A stretch of 64,000 bases of DNA from Nymphaea colorata (lineage: Eukaryota; Streptophyta; Magnoliopsida; Nymphaeales; Nymphaeaceae): the NCBI RefSeq assembly GCF_008831285.2, contig NC_045141.1, positions 18,224,848-18,288,847 on the forward strand, given 5' to 3'. This document shows, piece after piece, positions 1 through 12,016 of the stretch. Numbering within the stretch: position 1 is the first letter of the stretch; each line of letters starts with the position of its first letter. The notes beneath the pieces are model-generated. The model was not told where the DNA came from, did not search any database, and was given only the letters and a program-made list of their open reading frames with translations. Position numbers and translations under genes: made by a program.

Positions 1-629
1 CTGTTCCAAAGAGTCAGTTTAGTTAAAAATGAGATCCGCAGTTTTTTTAAAAAAAAAGTAATTTAAGTATCTTTTCTTTCTACTCTTTACAAAAAAAAAA
101 TTTGAATAAAATTATCAATAGCTAGGAGGTAGGGGTATGAATACATAAAGCGGTCAATAATCAGACAATTCACATCGGATGGGTGGCCAATCAACTCCAT
201 CGTAACAGTAGCACGTGTCGTAAGAAACGTATGTCCTAAGCGCAGATATGAATCCCAATGAAAACAACCTTATAGTGAAGCTCCACCAACCTGCCTTCAA
301 AACAAAATCATGCCAAGCTTATCACCATCACATGGCTTCTTCTCTTTGGAGAAAGGAGTTTGGTCAATTATGGCAGCTAGGATGTTACAGTCCATGTTCC
401 TTGATGAGAAGATCAAAATATATATTTATATATATGGCCGCCCTAAAGATTTTTCTGTTTTTTTCTTTGCTTTCCGGCTGTCCATTTCTTCCAACTAATT
501 CTCAGTCTCAGATGAAAGGAATTGACATGCCCACATTCTTTTACATGTTTATGTGCGCCTATATATGGGTCTCTGCACCACCACCCATATGACTTGGGAA
601 GAGTCATACAGCCAAACTGTATATCCGCC
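1..629 (+). promoter_or_regulatory. Promoter and 5' leader of the CYP84A gene
   Basis: This stretch lies directly upstream of the P450 start codon. Three elements can be read. A G-box/ABRE core CACGTG is at 212-217. A perfect AC-II element ACCAACC is at 285-291, the site that lignin-pathway R2R3-MYB factors bind in phenylpropanoid promoters. A TATA-like TATATATG is at 560-567, about 65 bases before the ATG, so transcription probably starts near 590-595 and the leader is short. A second TA-rich run at 419-436 could also serve as a TATA box. Short open frames on both strands here are not supported as genes. The motifs are seen directly; their function is inferred from the gene they precede. Confidence 0.55.
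285..291 (+). promoter_or_regulatory. AC-II element (MYB site)
   Basis: The seven bases ACCAACC match the AC-II lignin cis-element exactly. They lie about 340 bases before the ATG of a syringyl-lignin P450, a plausible place and gene for such a site. A seven-base match can occur by chance, so the context carries most of the weight. Confidence 0.45.
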
Positions 630-3359
630 ATGGCCGCTGATCTTCTCATGCCTTTGGTCTTCCTGTCGTCCCTGGTCTTCCTCCTCCTCGGCTTCCTCAA
701 GAAGAAGAAGAGGCTGCCCCTTCCCCCTGGCCCCCCCACCTTGCCCCTCATAGGCCACATGCACATCATGGACCAACTCACTCACAGAGGATTGGCCAGG
801 CTCGCCAACAAGTACGGCGGCATCATGTACCTCAGGCTCGGGTTCATGCCGACGGTCGTCGTTTCGTCGCCGGACGCGGCGAAGGAGGTCCTCAAGGAGC
901 AGGACGGCGTCTTCTCCAACCGCCCCGCGACGCTCACCATCCGGTACCTGACCTACGGCCTCGCCGACATGGCCTTCGCCAACTACGGGCCGTTCTGGCG
1001 CCAGATGCGGAAGCTCTGCGTCATGAAGCTCTTCAGCCGGAAGCGAGCCGAGTCGTGGGCGTCGGTCCGGCACGAGATCGACGGCCTGATCCGGACACTG
1101 GCAGCCGGCGCCGGCACCACGGTCAACCTCGGCGAGCTCGTGTTCGCCCTCACCAGGAACATCACCTTCAAGGCCGCGTTCGGTTCCGACTTCGATGACG
1201 ACCAGAACGTGTTTCTCTCCATCCTCCAGGAGTTCTCGAAGCTGTTCGGGGCTTTCAACATCGGCGACTTCGTCCCCTGGCTGGACCGCTTCGACCTGCA
1301 GGGCCTGAACAAGAGGCTGGAGAAGGCCCGGGGCTCGCTGGACCGCTTCACTGACAGGATCATAGACGACCATATGGCGAAGGCGAAGGGCAAAGGTGAG
1401 GACGGCTCGGACATGGTGGACGAGCTCCTTGCCTTCCTCGGCGACCAGGCCTCGGCCGGAGCTGAAGACGTTCTCGACGAAAATTCCGCCGCTTTGAAGC
1501 TGACGAGGGAAAACGTCAAGGCAATCGTCATGGTGAAATTTCTTTCCTTTTCTTTTCTTTTTTTGGGAGTGCAAAAGATCTCGTTATATATCTATCTTCT
1601 TAAATAGAAAATTAATTGCGCTTCATATTTCTTTCATCCATCCCCACGAGATCTAACCATGCACGAATATTAACATGAAGAAGATTCAAGAAAAATGACA
1701 TCACGTCGACATCTTAACAGGTAAAAATATCTCAAACAAAATATTAACATTCCAATATGTTTATGTACATATATATAATTTAATATAGAAACTAGAACAT
1801 ATCTTAATTGAAGTCGGTTTTATGAAAAATGTTGATTCTTTTACTGTTAAAGAATTTGATGTTACAAGTGCATTTCGTTTCTTATTATATATTATGAAAA
1901 CATTGGTAAATTTCAAAAATGTTTGCCTTAATATACATTTCCCATCAAAAACATTCTTAACATAATATCTACAATGTTAGATTGCGTTGAAAGGTTTATG
2001 AGGTCACTCTCACATAGTGGTTTTGGGATATATCAAATTATTTTTTATAAACAACCAGATTTTACTAAAGTGCATGCATGGGTAATCTGCCTTAAGGCAC
2101 CCCTGAGTCATTGGTCTCAATTTTGTTTAAGGGTGCTGGAATCTAACCAAGTAAATGCAATTAATGCTATTGATTTGATTAGAGTCATAAATATAACGGG
2201 TGTGATTGATTCGACTAGAGTCAACCCATGCCCTCTCTTCTAGAATCTGACACGCATTCCAGAGTTTATAGCATTTCGAAAACTAACAGTGCTCATGAAA
2301 ATGCCAAAAAAATTTAGCGATTTAGTGAAAGCCACTAACCAGAACACCTTGGACGCGTTAGGATTCAAAAAAGGCCGTCCCCATAAGCTTTTATCGGCTT
2401 CAACCTCTAGTTTTTGCTTCAGTTGGTTCCATGGCTCGATACCAACTAGCTGCCTCTGATCTCTTTGATTCCGTTTATGGCGACAAAAAGTTCAGTTTGC
2501 TTGATCTTTATAAGAAAAAAACAGTGTTTGGATGCCAGAAGAAAATTCATTAGATAAAGTTGTCTGATTGATTCTTAGGACAAGGAAGCCAGATCATTAT
2601 AAAAAGGAAACCGTTTACTGGTTTCTGCTGTTATCTGATTATGATAACTCGATACAGTGATAGCAACTCTGAAAGAAACATTGTTTACGTTCATTAACTA
2701 CACGATCTGAATCCGAATCATTTACATTCCCAAATTCTTTGCCTCAGGACGTGATGTTCGGTGGGACGGAGACAGTCGCGTCGGCCATAGAATGGGTAAT
2801 GGCGGAACTAATGAACAACCCCAAGGAGATGGAGAAGGTGCAAGATGAGCTTAAGAGGGAAGTTGGTCTGGAGCGCCAAGTGGAGGAGAGCGACATCGAG
2901 AGGTTGGTCCATCTAAAGCGGGTGTTCAAGGAGACGCTGCGGCTGCACCCACCTATTCCCGTCCTCATGCACGAGACCGCCGAAGAAACGGAGCTCCTGG
3001 GGTACAGGGTGCCGGCGAGGTGCAGGGTGATGGTGAATGCCTATGCGATCGGCCGGAATCCGGAAGCCTGGCCTGATGCCAATAAGTTTATGCCGGACCG
3101 GTTTGCTTCCGAGGGCGCGCCCGACTTCAAGGGAAGCAATTTCGAGCTCATCCCCTTCGGCTCCGGCCGCCGGTCGTGTCCCGGGATGCAGCTAGGCTTG
3201 TATACACTGGAGCTGGCCGTGGCCCGAATGGTTCATTCCTTCACTTGGGCTCTGCCTGATGGGATGAAGGCCGGGGAGCTGGACATGAGCGACACGTCTG
3301 GCTTGACGGCGCCTAGAGCAAAGCAGCTGGAGGCTGTGCCAACGCCACGCCTGCTCTAG
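630..3359 (+). CDS. F5H: Ferulate/coniferaldehyde 5-hydroxylase, cytochrome P450 CYP84A
   Basis: Two exons, 630-1532 and 2748-3359, joined in phase 0 by a GT-AG intron, give a complete 504-residue protein. It is an ER-anchored P450 expected to 5-hydroxylate coniferaldehyde, coniferyl alcohol or ferulate, committing phenylpropanoids to syringyl lignin and sinapate esters. The ATG at 630 sits in a good context (CGCCATGG) and opens a hydrophobic anchor (about residues 4-19), a KKKKR stop-transfer and a proline-rich hinge LPLPPGPP. Further P450 marks: the I-helix GGTETVAS (306-313), ExxR as ETLR (363-366), PDRF near 417-420, and the heme loop FGSGRRSCPG with Cys445. The segments MDQLTHRGLA, FSNRPAT, FWRQMRK, FSRKRAESWASVR and ILQEFSKLFGAFN are hallmarks of CYP84 and exclude CYP75 or CYP98. 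Third codon positions are strongly GC-rich, unlike the other genes here. The 1.2-kb intron is AT-rich with no feature I recognise. AATAAA at 3529-3534 is a plausible poly(A) signal. Confidence 0.94.
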
Positions 3360-3528
3360 CTGTTCCGTGTTTGTTCTTCGGTGATTTTCAATCTCGGGTA
3401 TTGTAATTACGTCGTATTCCGGTCGCCGGAAAACTAAAACATAAACATGTTTTTTTTTTTGTTTTTCTTTTCTTATTTGACATTGTAAGTGGGGGTTGAT
3501 GTCCGGACTATTGGAAGTTATGAGAACT

Positions 3529-3534
3529 AATAAA
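3529..3534 (+). terminator. Putative poly(A) signal of CYP84A
   Basis: A canonical AATAAA hexamer lies 170 bases after the P450 stop codon, at a normal 3'UTR distance. Plant polyadenylation signals are loose, so this is a position guess rather than a mapped end. Confidence 0.4.
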
Positions 3535-4372
3535 ATCCCAACTGTTGGACTCATTTAACAAGTTCTTTTGAATTTTGTTTTGAATTTTGAATCATTCCGA
3601 TTCAATGTTTTGGGGTTGCGTCGATGCTGCATGTCAACTAGTGCATTGGTGTATCTCTTTTACAATATGAGAGACAATAACCTACCGGCAGCCTACTGAA
3701 TATTGGTGAATCAAGAACACTTTGCATTCTCCCACTAGGTGCTTTTTCTTTTAGATAATGCTACTCAGCATGAGTGAACAGAGATTTTGGTGAAACACAG
3801 TTTGGGAGATATGGACCCACCTAGCTGCTCCATAGAATGATAAATTCTGTTGATTTAAACATAAAATGTTCTTTTCAAAACTAATTATCAACGTGGATAA
3901 TAAAAAAAACAAATAAAATAGAGTAAATATATACCAACGTGATTATCAAAATTAAAAAGCAAAAATTCTCAAAATGTCCTAATTATGTGGTAGCCGAAAA
4001 AAAAATACGAATGGTATCTTCTCTTGATGAGGGCGTAATTTTCTTCTATTTTGTTTGATCATCCACATACTTTTGGAAGCTGCCATTAGTTTTTTGAAAA
4101 AAAAAAGTCACTCATTTTAATGAATATATTACGGAACAGTTCATTCTTTACGTGGCTTTTCCAAACAAACTTGTACGCTTGTAGAATTCTTGTGAAGAAG
4201 AAACAGTTGATGCCATCCGCGAGTGCGCTTTAAGATAACATTGTGGTAGGCAAAAGAGTTTCCGCATTTCTTGTTACGTGCACACCTTTGTTCCTGGTAC
4301 ACAGTGGATCCAAGAAAGGTGGCTTGACCGTGAGGAACAAAAAAATGGCAAATAAATATATAACTTTCAAGT
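3535..4372. other. AT-rich spacer, no gene seen
   Basis: Both strands lack an open frame resembling a known protein, and no RNA gene fold stands out. The stretch is A/T-rich with homopolymer runs and looks like ordinary intergenic DNA downstream of the P450. Confidence 0.5.
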
Positions 4373-4669
4373 GGGTCGATGTCAACGGATCAAATTTGGA
4401 TCAGATTCAAATATAATAAAAATTGAATTCGGATCGGATTCAAGTATAATAAAAATTGAATTCGGATCGGATTCAAGTATAGCTAAAAATCGGATTCAAG
4501 TATAACTAAAAATCGGATTCGGATGTAGATTCTAAAGTCGGATTCGGATATGGTATAAACTTCTTTTCGTTCGAATTCGAATCCTAATCCGAATATGAAT
4601 ATATGAATATCTGAAAAATCGAATACGATAAAAGGTATATCTGATCTGAATCTGATCCATTGACATCCC
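4373..4669. mobile_element. MITE-like element with imperfect terminal inverted repeats
   Basis: The left end reads GGG-tcg-ATGTCAACGGATCA, followed by GGATCAGATTC. The reverse complement of the right end reads GGGATGTCAATGGATCAGATTC. The ends are therefore inverted repeats with a three-base insertion in the left arm. The interior is a set of short direct repeats built on GGATCGGATTCAAGTATA with AAAATTGAATTC (4390-4540). No coding capacity is present and I could not find a convincing target-site duplication. A non-autonomous DNA transposon is the best reading. Confidence 0.55.
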
Positions 4670-5871
4670 TAATCAAAATGGACCAGGCCCCAAAGCTGCG
4701 CAATTTCAAAGCAAGCCTTGATATAAGAGGTTTACGCTTTCAGGCAAGAAACAAAGTCTCTCGAGCTGAAACAAATGTGTGCTATAAAAGGCGGAGCCAA
4801 AAATTTTGGCTTGAGGGGTACTAATCTAAAACTTCGATGCTTAGAGGGACACTGATATTATATATAAGTAGTCGAACGTTAAAAAGGAACAACATAAAAT
4901 TAAAGGCATTTTGTGTGGCTGGTATAAATCTATCACTGTCATATCATCTATTAGCATTTATGTATTGATTTGCATGCGCGAAGCAAATGCAGTGAATTAA
5001 AAGTGGGGTCAATGTATGTGAAAGCATTTGATTCCAAGCATTGATTCGCTTAATTGGTAGGTAAAATATGGACTCAAAAGTCCGATGATGATCTTCTATT
5101 TTTTTTTTTTTCCTGGCCATGCGCATACTGGATAAGCTAGTATAATGGAAAATCGGCTTAAAGATTGACTTTCTTACTTTGCTTCTCTAATTTACCTAAC
5201 TTTTTCCGCATGCAACGATAGGTCGAGACAATTAAAAGGAATTGCAGGCTGTCATCCAAGCAATGGTTCGAATCTCATGGCTGTCGCATCGATTACGCAA
5301 GCTAATGTAGTAGGTCTTGAACAACGGGGGGATTAAAGTGTTTTACAAGTCAGAAATGTTTAGCTGAGGGGCCATGCGAATTCTGGACCCTTTGAAGAAT
5401 CTTAGGGTGCGTTTCTTGGGTGAGTCATATAAGCGGGCAAGCCAAGTCTATGAAAGTGACTAAAACAAAACAAGTTTTGACTAAACCGAAGTTGAACTTC
5501 TTTTAGGGTTTCATCCAAACACTACCTTTCTTGGTGAGCGGAAGCTTATCCTACTACGTAAACAAGAGTCGAAGCCCCCTTCCACTTGCTTCCAAGGTCC
5601 AAAACTGTATTAGTATGAGGCCGTGAAATATTTTGAAGCTTCACGTACCCGACCCAATGCCCAACCTTAATCTCGGTTTGCCAGGAACTTTTCGAGAAAA
5701 TGGCCTATAGCACCCTCATAGGCATCTTGAAAACATTGAAGGCCCTCCCTAGGAATGGTCTCGGCCCTCCTTTGTAGTGAATTTCATGTGCAAAACGCCG
5801 GTGCTGAGATAACATAGTGTTTCGTTACCTAATCACGGCGGTCTTGGCTGCCAGAAAATCTTTCCGAGTGA
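4670..5871. other. Spacer with degraded repeat pieces
   Basis: No gene is supported. A fragment near 4793-4860 (GGAGCCAAAAATTTTGGC, then a G-rich run) recurs in weaker form near 9440-9500 and 7540-7740, as degraded transposon ends do. A possible RNA polymerase III B-box (GGTTCGAATCT, about 5263-5273) lies at the start of an otherwise unrecognised segment. Confidence 0.4.
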
Positions 5872-6690
5872 CATATGTAAAAGAGGAGAATGAGTAGAAA
5901 GCGTTTTTCTTTTTCCCAAAAATGAGGAATTTTTTTTTCCAACATCTACTCTGATTTATTTTTCCTCAAACGCACTAGTCAATAGCTTCTTTCCCACTGA
6001 CATTTTTCCTCAAACGCACTAGTCAATAGCTTCTTTCCCACTGACATATGTAAAAGAGGAGAATCAAGAGAAAGTGTGTTTCTTTTTTCCAAAAAATGAG
6101 GATATTTTTTCTCCAACACCTACCTTTGATTTATTTTTCCTCAAACACACTGGTCAATAGCTTCTTTGCCATTGCCATATGTAAAAGAGGAGAATGAGGA
6201 GAAAACGTGTTTCTTTTTTCCAAAAAATGAGGATATTTTTTCTCCAATGCCTACCTCTGATTTATTTTTCCTCAAACACACTGGTCAATAGCTTCTTTCT
6301 CACTACCATATGTAAAAGAGTAGAATGAGGAGAAAGCATGTTTCTTTTTTCTAAAAAATGATATTTTTTCCTTAACGCCTACCTCTGATTTATTTTTCCT
6401 CAAACACACTAGTCAATAGCTTCTTTCCCACTGCCATATGTAAAAGAAGAGAATGAAGAGAAAGCGTGTTTCTTTTTTCTAAAAAATGAGGATATTTTTT
6501 CTCCAACGCCTACCTTTGATTTATTTTTCCTCAAACACACTGGTCAATAGCTTCTTTCCCATTGCCATATGTAAAAGAGGAGAATGAGGAGAAAGAGTGT
6601 TTCTTTTTTGCAAAAGATGAGGATATTTTTTCCCCAATGCCTACCTCTGATTTATTTTTGCTCAAACACACCAGTCAATAGCTTCTTATA
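5872..6690. repeat. Minisatellite, about six copies of a ~131-bp unit
   Basis: A unit beginning CATATGTAAAAGAGGAGAATGAG recurs at 5872, 6045, 6176, 6307, 6435 and 6566. Spacings are 173, 131, 131, 128 and 131 bases. Each unit contains a GTGTTTCTTTTTTCC block, AAATGAGGATATTTTTT, GATTTATTTTTCCTC, and AAACACACTGGTCAATAGC. The first unit is longer because a 44-base piece (about 5964-6050) is itself duplicated. Units are well conserved, suggesting recent tandem expansion. No coding frame runs through the array. Confidence 0.85.
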
Positions 6691-9600
6691 AAGTGCACAT
6701 TTCTCTCTTTCCTTGACTATCCGAAAATGCAACATACAAACATGCCATGCAGGACATGTTCATATTTATTACACTGAATATGATCCCATCAACACTTTTT
6801 TGCGATTATTACCTATTGAAATGGCTCCTTATTATTGGTTGAATTGTTCACTACTGACGCGATTTTGCACATCAAATGAAAAAAAAAAAAATCAGTGAAA
6901 ATTGTAAATAACATCATTACATCATGCTTTTATAACTAACGTAAGAAAAGATATAGTTATATTTGAGAGCAACTATTCCAGACAGACACTAAGATCATAG
7001 AACTTAAAGATTTGTGAACAAAATATACTAATAGACACTTGCAACCAGCTATATCAGGGCATGTGTGGATTACAACTTTGTTGTTTTGTGGAAAAAATAA
7101 TTTTTTAATCATTTCCAAAAACTGAATTGTGTGTTTAATTGGAGGATATACATAAAACATAGTTTTTTTATGAATAATTTAGTATAGTTTTTTATGAATA
7201 ATTTAGTATAGGCCCGGTTAACCAGGTTTTATCAAAACTAGAGTTTTCTCTAAATGTGACCTAAACACTCTAAAAGAGTACACTGTTTTAGAGGCAAAAT
7301 AAGATGTTGTTAGGTTTTTGTAATACCACATGCAAAGTGCAGGCAGTAGAAAGATAAAATAATGCAGAAGAAAAATAATAGTTATTTTGTTGCTTGAGTT
7401 ATTTCAAACATACTTGTAAGTGAGAATGAGAAGTATTTCATCGTACCAACTAGCACCAAAACGAGAGCCAAAGCTTTCACTCAACGGCTTGTCCCCTATA
7501 GACATGATCTACTTTTAGTGCCTCGAGGTGCCACCTAAGAGTGGAGCTAGGAACTTATAGTTGAATAAGCAGAATTATAATTTCAAAATTGTAACAGGGG
7601 CCAAAATAAAATTTTTTAACTTTTTATATAGATTAAAATAAAATTTTTAAAATTTACACATAAATTTTTGAATTTTTAAAAAACTAAGGGGGAGGCAAAG
7701 CCTCCTGCCAGCCCCCCTACCTTCACCCATTGTGCCACCCATTAGAGTTCAACTTGCACATCAATGACCTTCCTTTAGCAGCACATAGACCTTCCTTTAG
7801 CAGCACATAGAGTTGACACTTTAAAATTTCAAAACAAAAACTGACTACCTACCCGCCCCCTAACCTGCCATCAACGCTTTTTTTAAGTGTACTTATGCCT
7901 ACAATGATCCAAGTGCACATAAAGTTTTTCTTTTTCCAACTAACAGACTTATTAAGAACAAATCAGAATCAGGTCATCCAAGTTTTGGCCCCATATGTCC
8001 TCTAAAACATTGTTAAACTAGTTATTGCATATCGTGATGTCAAGCAAAAAAGTGAAACAATGATCTTTCACATCCCACGTTAAAGATCAACACCAGTTTG
8101 GTGCTTCACATTAGCTATTTTTAACATCCCACATAAAGATTCGTACCAATTTGGCGTTTTAATTATTGAGAAAGTTTGCCATCAACGCTACAAAGTAAAT
8201 ACTTCGAGAGTCAACTTTTAGATAAGTTAAAAAAAAAAATCACAGGCGGTCTGCTTCAGGAAGTAGTTAAGGAAAGCTGTAACAGTAATCTCTCTCTCTC
8301 TAAATTCAACTTCATGTTGGAAGATCGATGGTAATTCTGAAAAAAATTAATTTGGCTCTTTTAGAAATTCTGAAAGATATTGTTTTTGTGAACAGGAGAA
8401 GGAGGGAAACTTCGGCTCTCACTGTCGACGTAGATTTTCTTTCACTATTTATAAGGGGAGCTGAATTAAAGTTTTATGCACCAAAACTGGTGATAGAGTT
8501 GTGTGCACCCAACAAATATACTCCCCCCAAAAACAGAGAGGATTGGAGCATTAAAAAAAAAATATATTATCATGAAGTGCACTTTTTAGTTTTTGTTTTT
8601 CTTTATTTTTTTACTTTTTTATAATCAACATCTTTTTCAAAATCTTTATTGTTACTGGTATTTCTGGTCATTAAATGAAGAGATGTGCATATAACCAGCT
8701 TGGACAAGACTGATCTGATGAAGAGCAGTATCGCTTGTACCATTCAAAGTAGATTCTTGATTCGTTAGGCTGTCTTGGCGTTGGAGCTGGTGAGATGGTG
8801 ACTGAAACTACATCTAACCAATAGTATGTTGAACTTTCCAACAAGAGATCAGATGAATCATTCTTTTACATGTCAATTGAAACGGTGAACAGTCCTTTCT
8901 TCTACTGCAGCACATTAAATCCAGCCAACAAAGAGGGCGTCTTACTTCACTTTGAGGGAAACCATAGCAGGATGGTCTTCCTCAGCTGTCAATCGATGTC
9001 TTAACAGCAATAGATTGCTTAGATATAAAGCAAATGATATACATATATATATGTACAACTTAATCGAAGGTTTATGTTATTATAGTCAACATTGGCTATG
9101 TATATAAATGTGGATATTGTGTTTGAATCGGATCAAAGCTTGACTGCAACCTTGCTTGTGGGTGTGAAAAGCATACTGTTAAGTCATAGATATTTTGGTT
9201 TGCATGATTTTAGAATTGGAAATGTTCTGAGATTTTACATGTGCATTAGATTGTGGTAGTTGAAGAGGTGATTCTTATTAAAATCATAGACTTGACCAAG
9301 AGAGCTTGAAAGTATGAAACTGTAAGACTTCACCATGGTGTAGTTATACCATGTTCTGCATGCCTTTGGAGCTTGTTTGATGCTCAGAAAAGAACTCAAG
9401 AGCAAATAGCAAACAGGCGAATATGATTGGCCCAGTGCAGAGCCAGAAATTTTTGGAGGGCCATTAATACTTCAAGCTATAACTTTAATCTGAGGGGCAA
9501 CCAATACGTAAATGTCGATGAAGTATTAGTATATAAACAAAGCAGCATATCTAGAGATAGAGAGATATGGTCTGTGTGGGCAACTGTCCACACAAGCCCC

Positions 9601-10020
9601 ATATATGTAAAATGCTGGAGTGAAACCATCCAAGAGTTGATTCAAGCTGTAGAACTCCAGATAAATGTCAATTCTTTCTTCTGAATAGATGTCCTACCGA
9701 AGAGGATTCTTGAAAAGCACACGTAGAGATAGAGAGAGAGATGCTAATCCCAGGTTCAGTATTTCTCAGTACCATCAAGATAGTAGTACCCTTCAAGATT
9801 TGAACGTGGCTATAACAGACCACTCAACCCATTTAAAACACATCATTCAGAGGTCGGTGCTGGAAAAGTCGACGTTCTAAATTCTTCGGATTTTACTTGA
9901 GAAGTTGTTTTCTTTTAGTGTGAAAAGAGAAAAAAGGAGGTTCTTATGAAAATTCCATGTTCGACTTACATAGGCCATTGACAGATCCGTGACTCCATTA
10001 TTGTGATTGATTGAACCATT
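6691..10020. other. Gene-poor spacer with small local duplications
   Basis: I see no supportable gene. Short tandem duplications are visible: a ~27-bp unit twice around 7155-7210 (ATGAATAATTTAGTATAG) and a ~25-bp unit twice at 7768-7811 (GACCTTCCTTTAGCAGCACATA). A segment near 7540-7740 (GTGGAGCTAGGAACTTATAG ... GGCAAAGCCTCCTGCC) and one near 9430-9500 resemble degraded transposon ends. The short frames at 8328-8624 and 9427-9684 have no recognisable motif. Confidence 0.4.
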
Positions 10021-10675
10021 CAAAAGGGTTTTGCATCTGCGTAAGTTCCTCCTTCCTTTTCACTGTCAGCGTATTATTTTAAATTACATGCAGTTAAAGA
10101 GCTACGTAATGTTGAACATGGATGTTTGCATAATGGCCAGTTTGATTGTTGGGTTAAATTTGGTGGGGAGGGTGAAATTTGTACCGGCGGGTAAAATTTC
10201 ACCTGCCCGTCTCACGCCTTATCAAACTGAGTGAAATTTCATCCGAAAAATCTATTTTGAGCAGGTGAAATTTCACCCGATCGAGAGCCCTCCTCTCACG
10301 CCCATTTTCCCTCTCCTCTCTCGGTCTCTCGTTCCTCTCCTCTCTTAGAGCCTCTCATTTCTTGCATCAAACGGGCCTTCAGATTTGAAGAGGGAAAAAT
10401 TTCATTCTGTAACTTCATGATAATTTATCACGTTAAATTTTTACTGTGCATCAAACGGGCCCTAATGGATGTCAATAAACAATTTTAGCAGAACATGGGC
10501 TGTTAGTGATTTGAGTAGAAGAAAATCATCTCCCTGGCCCAAGGTCAGCTTTCAATGTTTCAATCATTTCATCAGGATTGTTGATTGTCGAAGAAGATAC
10601 ACACATTCACTAACGGGTTGGGGTTATCTCAAGTTACAGAATGATTCATCATCTACATGAATGCAGATTCATGTG
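10021..10675. repeat. Copy A of a dispersed duplication, split by a MITE
   Basis: The segments 10021-10136 and 10463-10675 together align with an uninterrupted stretch at 13663-13985. Shared blocks include AAAGGGT-TTGCATCT, CATAATGG, TCAATAAAC, CAGAACATGGGCTG, CAAGGTCAGCT and GATTTCATCA-type strings. Similarity is clear but diverged, so the duplication is not recent. No protein is evident in either copy. Copy B lies inside the long intron of the minus-strand gene at 12195-16353. Confidence 0.7.
10137..10462. mobile_element. MITE inserted in copy A
   Basis: The insert is bounded by TAATGG on both sides (10131-10136 and 10463-10468). The homologous empty site in copy B (about 13771-13785) has a single such motif. 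The ends are inverted: GGCCAGTTTGAT on the left and ATCAAACGGGCC on the right. A second ATCAAACGGGCC lies internally near 10363. The interior has no coding capacity. The ends resemble hAT-type MITEs, but because the GG/CC bases may belong to the element, the exact target duplication is ambiguous. Confidence 0.7.
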
Positions 10676-11962
10676 TTCGGTTTCAGTAAAAATTTTCATA
10701 AAAGCCAAAACTCGGATGACTCGGCCTTGTCGTCTCATGACTCGAAAAGATTCTTGACAAATTGTTGGTTTTTCGATTTTTTGGACTCGGTTGAACTCCG
10801 ATCAAGGGATTGCGGAGGCATGGAGACATGTACTGATGAACAGCTAATAAAAATTATTATAGAAAATAAAGAGGATATATATATATATATAAGGAATTGA
10901 AATCAGCCAGCCAGTGTTTGTTGCTGGATGAGTGAGTAAAAATTAAATTTTGTGATGTAAAAAAAACTATTGACAATTGTCCATTCTGCTTAGCAAAGCA
11001 TTGGCGACAGTCGAATACACAATTTGCGACAGTCTTTAGCGTCACAAAATTTAATTTTACCCATGCGGTAATGGACATCGAACAGTGTTTACTTTTGTAT
11101 TAAAATTTGCAAGTTTTCTCATTTACATATAAGTGCCCTTTAAAAATTTTAAATTATACAGCCGGTATCTTATAACCAGAATTTTCTGGCTTCACCTCAG
11201 CAGAAGGAATTTACTCATCGTTTGGACGAGAGTCGGAGCTAATTCCCGCTCTTCAGGGGATTCAGCATTGCATTGATGCCCGTGATTGCTCAACGTACAT
11301 TATTTAGATATATGCACATAAGCCAGCATAGCGCCCACATGGACCCAACCAGCTCCAGTACTTTAGTAAAGGACAAAAACCAGATCTATTAAATTTGGGT
11401 TCAAAAGTAATCTAAACAAAATGTGAACATCCTAGTGTATTTATAAACACTAATTTAATAAAATAATGTTTTAGTTTAAGTTATTTTGTAAAAAAAAATG
11501 ATCTTTTTACCATCAAAATTTGATGTTATAAGAGATATTCATTTTTTTGTCACTAAGCCACGTAGGAGAGTATTGGAATTTTGCATTGATCTAGACGCAA
11601 GTGGCTTTAATGACATGGTAGCTTTCAAGAGATGGACTATCCCATTTAGATAAATCCCCAATTATTGGATTATATGAGGTGCTGAAAGCAAATAAATATG
11701 CCATTTATACTCATGTATGTTTGGCTTCAATAGTCTCACTAAATATATGTTTATCGGTGATCAGAAAATGAGCATGAAATCTCAATAGAGACACCGAGAG
11801 AGGAACCGAACCTTCCCACTATCACCATGAGGCCTGTGCTCATCAAGGGCGTTGATCGTTTCAAGAGAAATTCAGATTCTTCAAGCACTCTGATTCCTAA
11901 GACAGAAGAATTCCAACATTGTGATATAAAGAAAGAACTGTTCTTGAAGAACACATAATGAT

Positions 11963-12016
<54 letters not shown>

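Noticed and set aside
549-1574. 341-codon open frame antisense to P450 exon 1
   Set aside because: It is a mirror effect of GC-rich third positions in the P450; its protein has no recognisable domain and no splice or promoter context.
4373-4669. hAT classification of the GGGATGTCAA element
   Set aside because: The termini suggest it, but no 8-bp target duplication could be found, so I left the superfamily open.
5225-5300. tRNA-like B-box GGTTCGAATCT
   Set aside because: There is no convincing A-box at the right spacing and no second copy in the window; a lone eleven-base match is weak.
5872-6690. CRISPR array
   Set aside because: The repeats are contiguous 131-bp units without spacers, in a plant nuclear context; it is a minisatellite.
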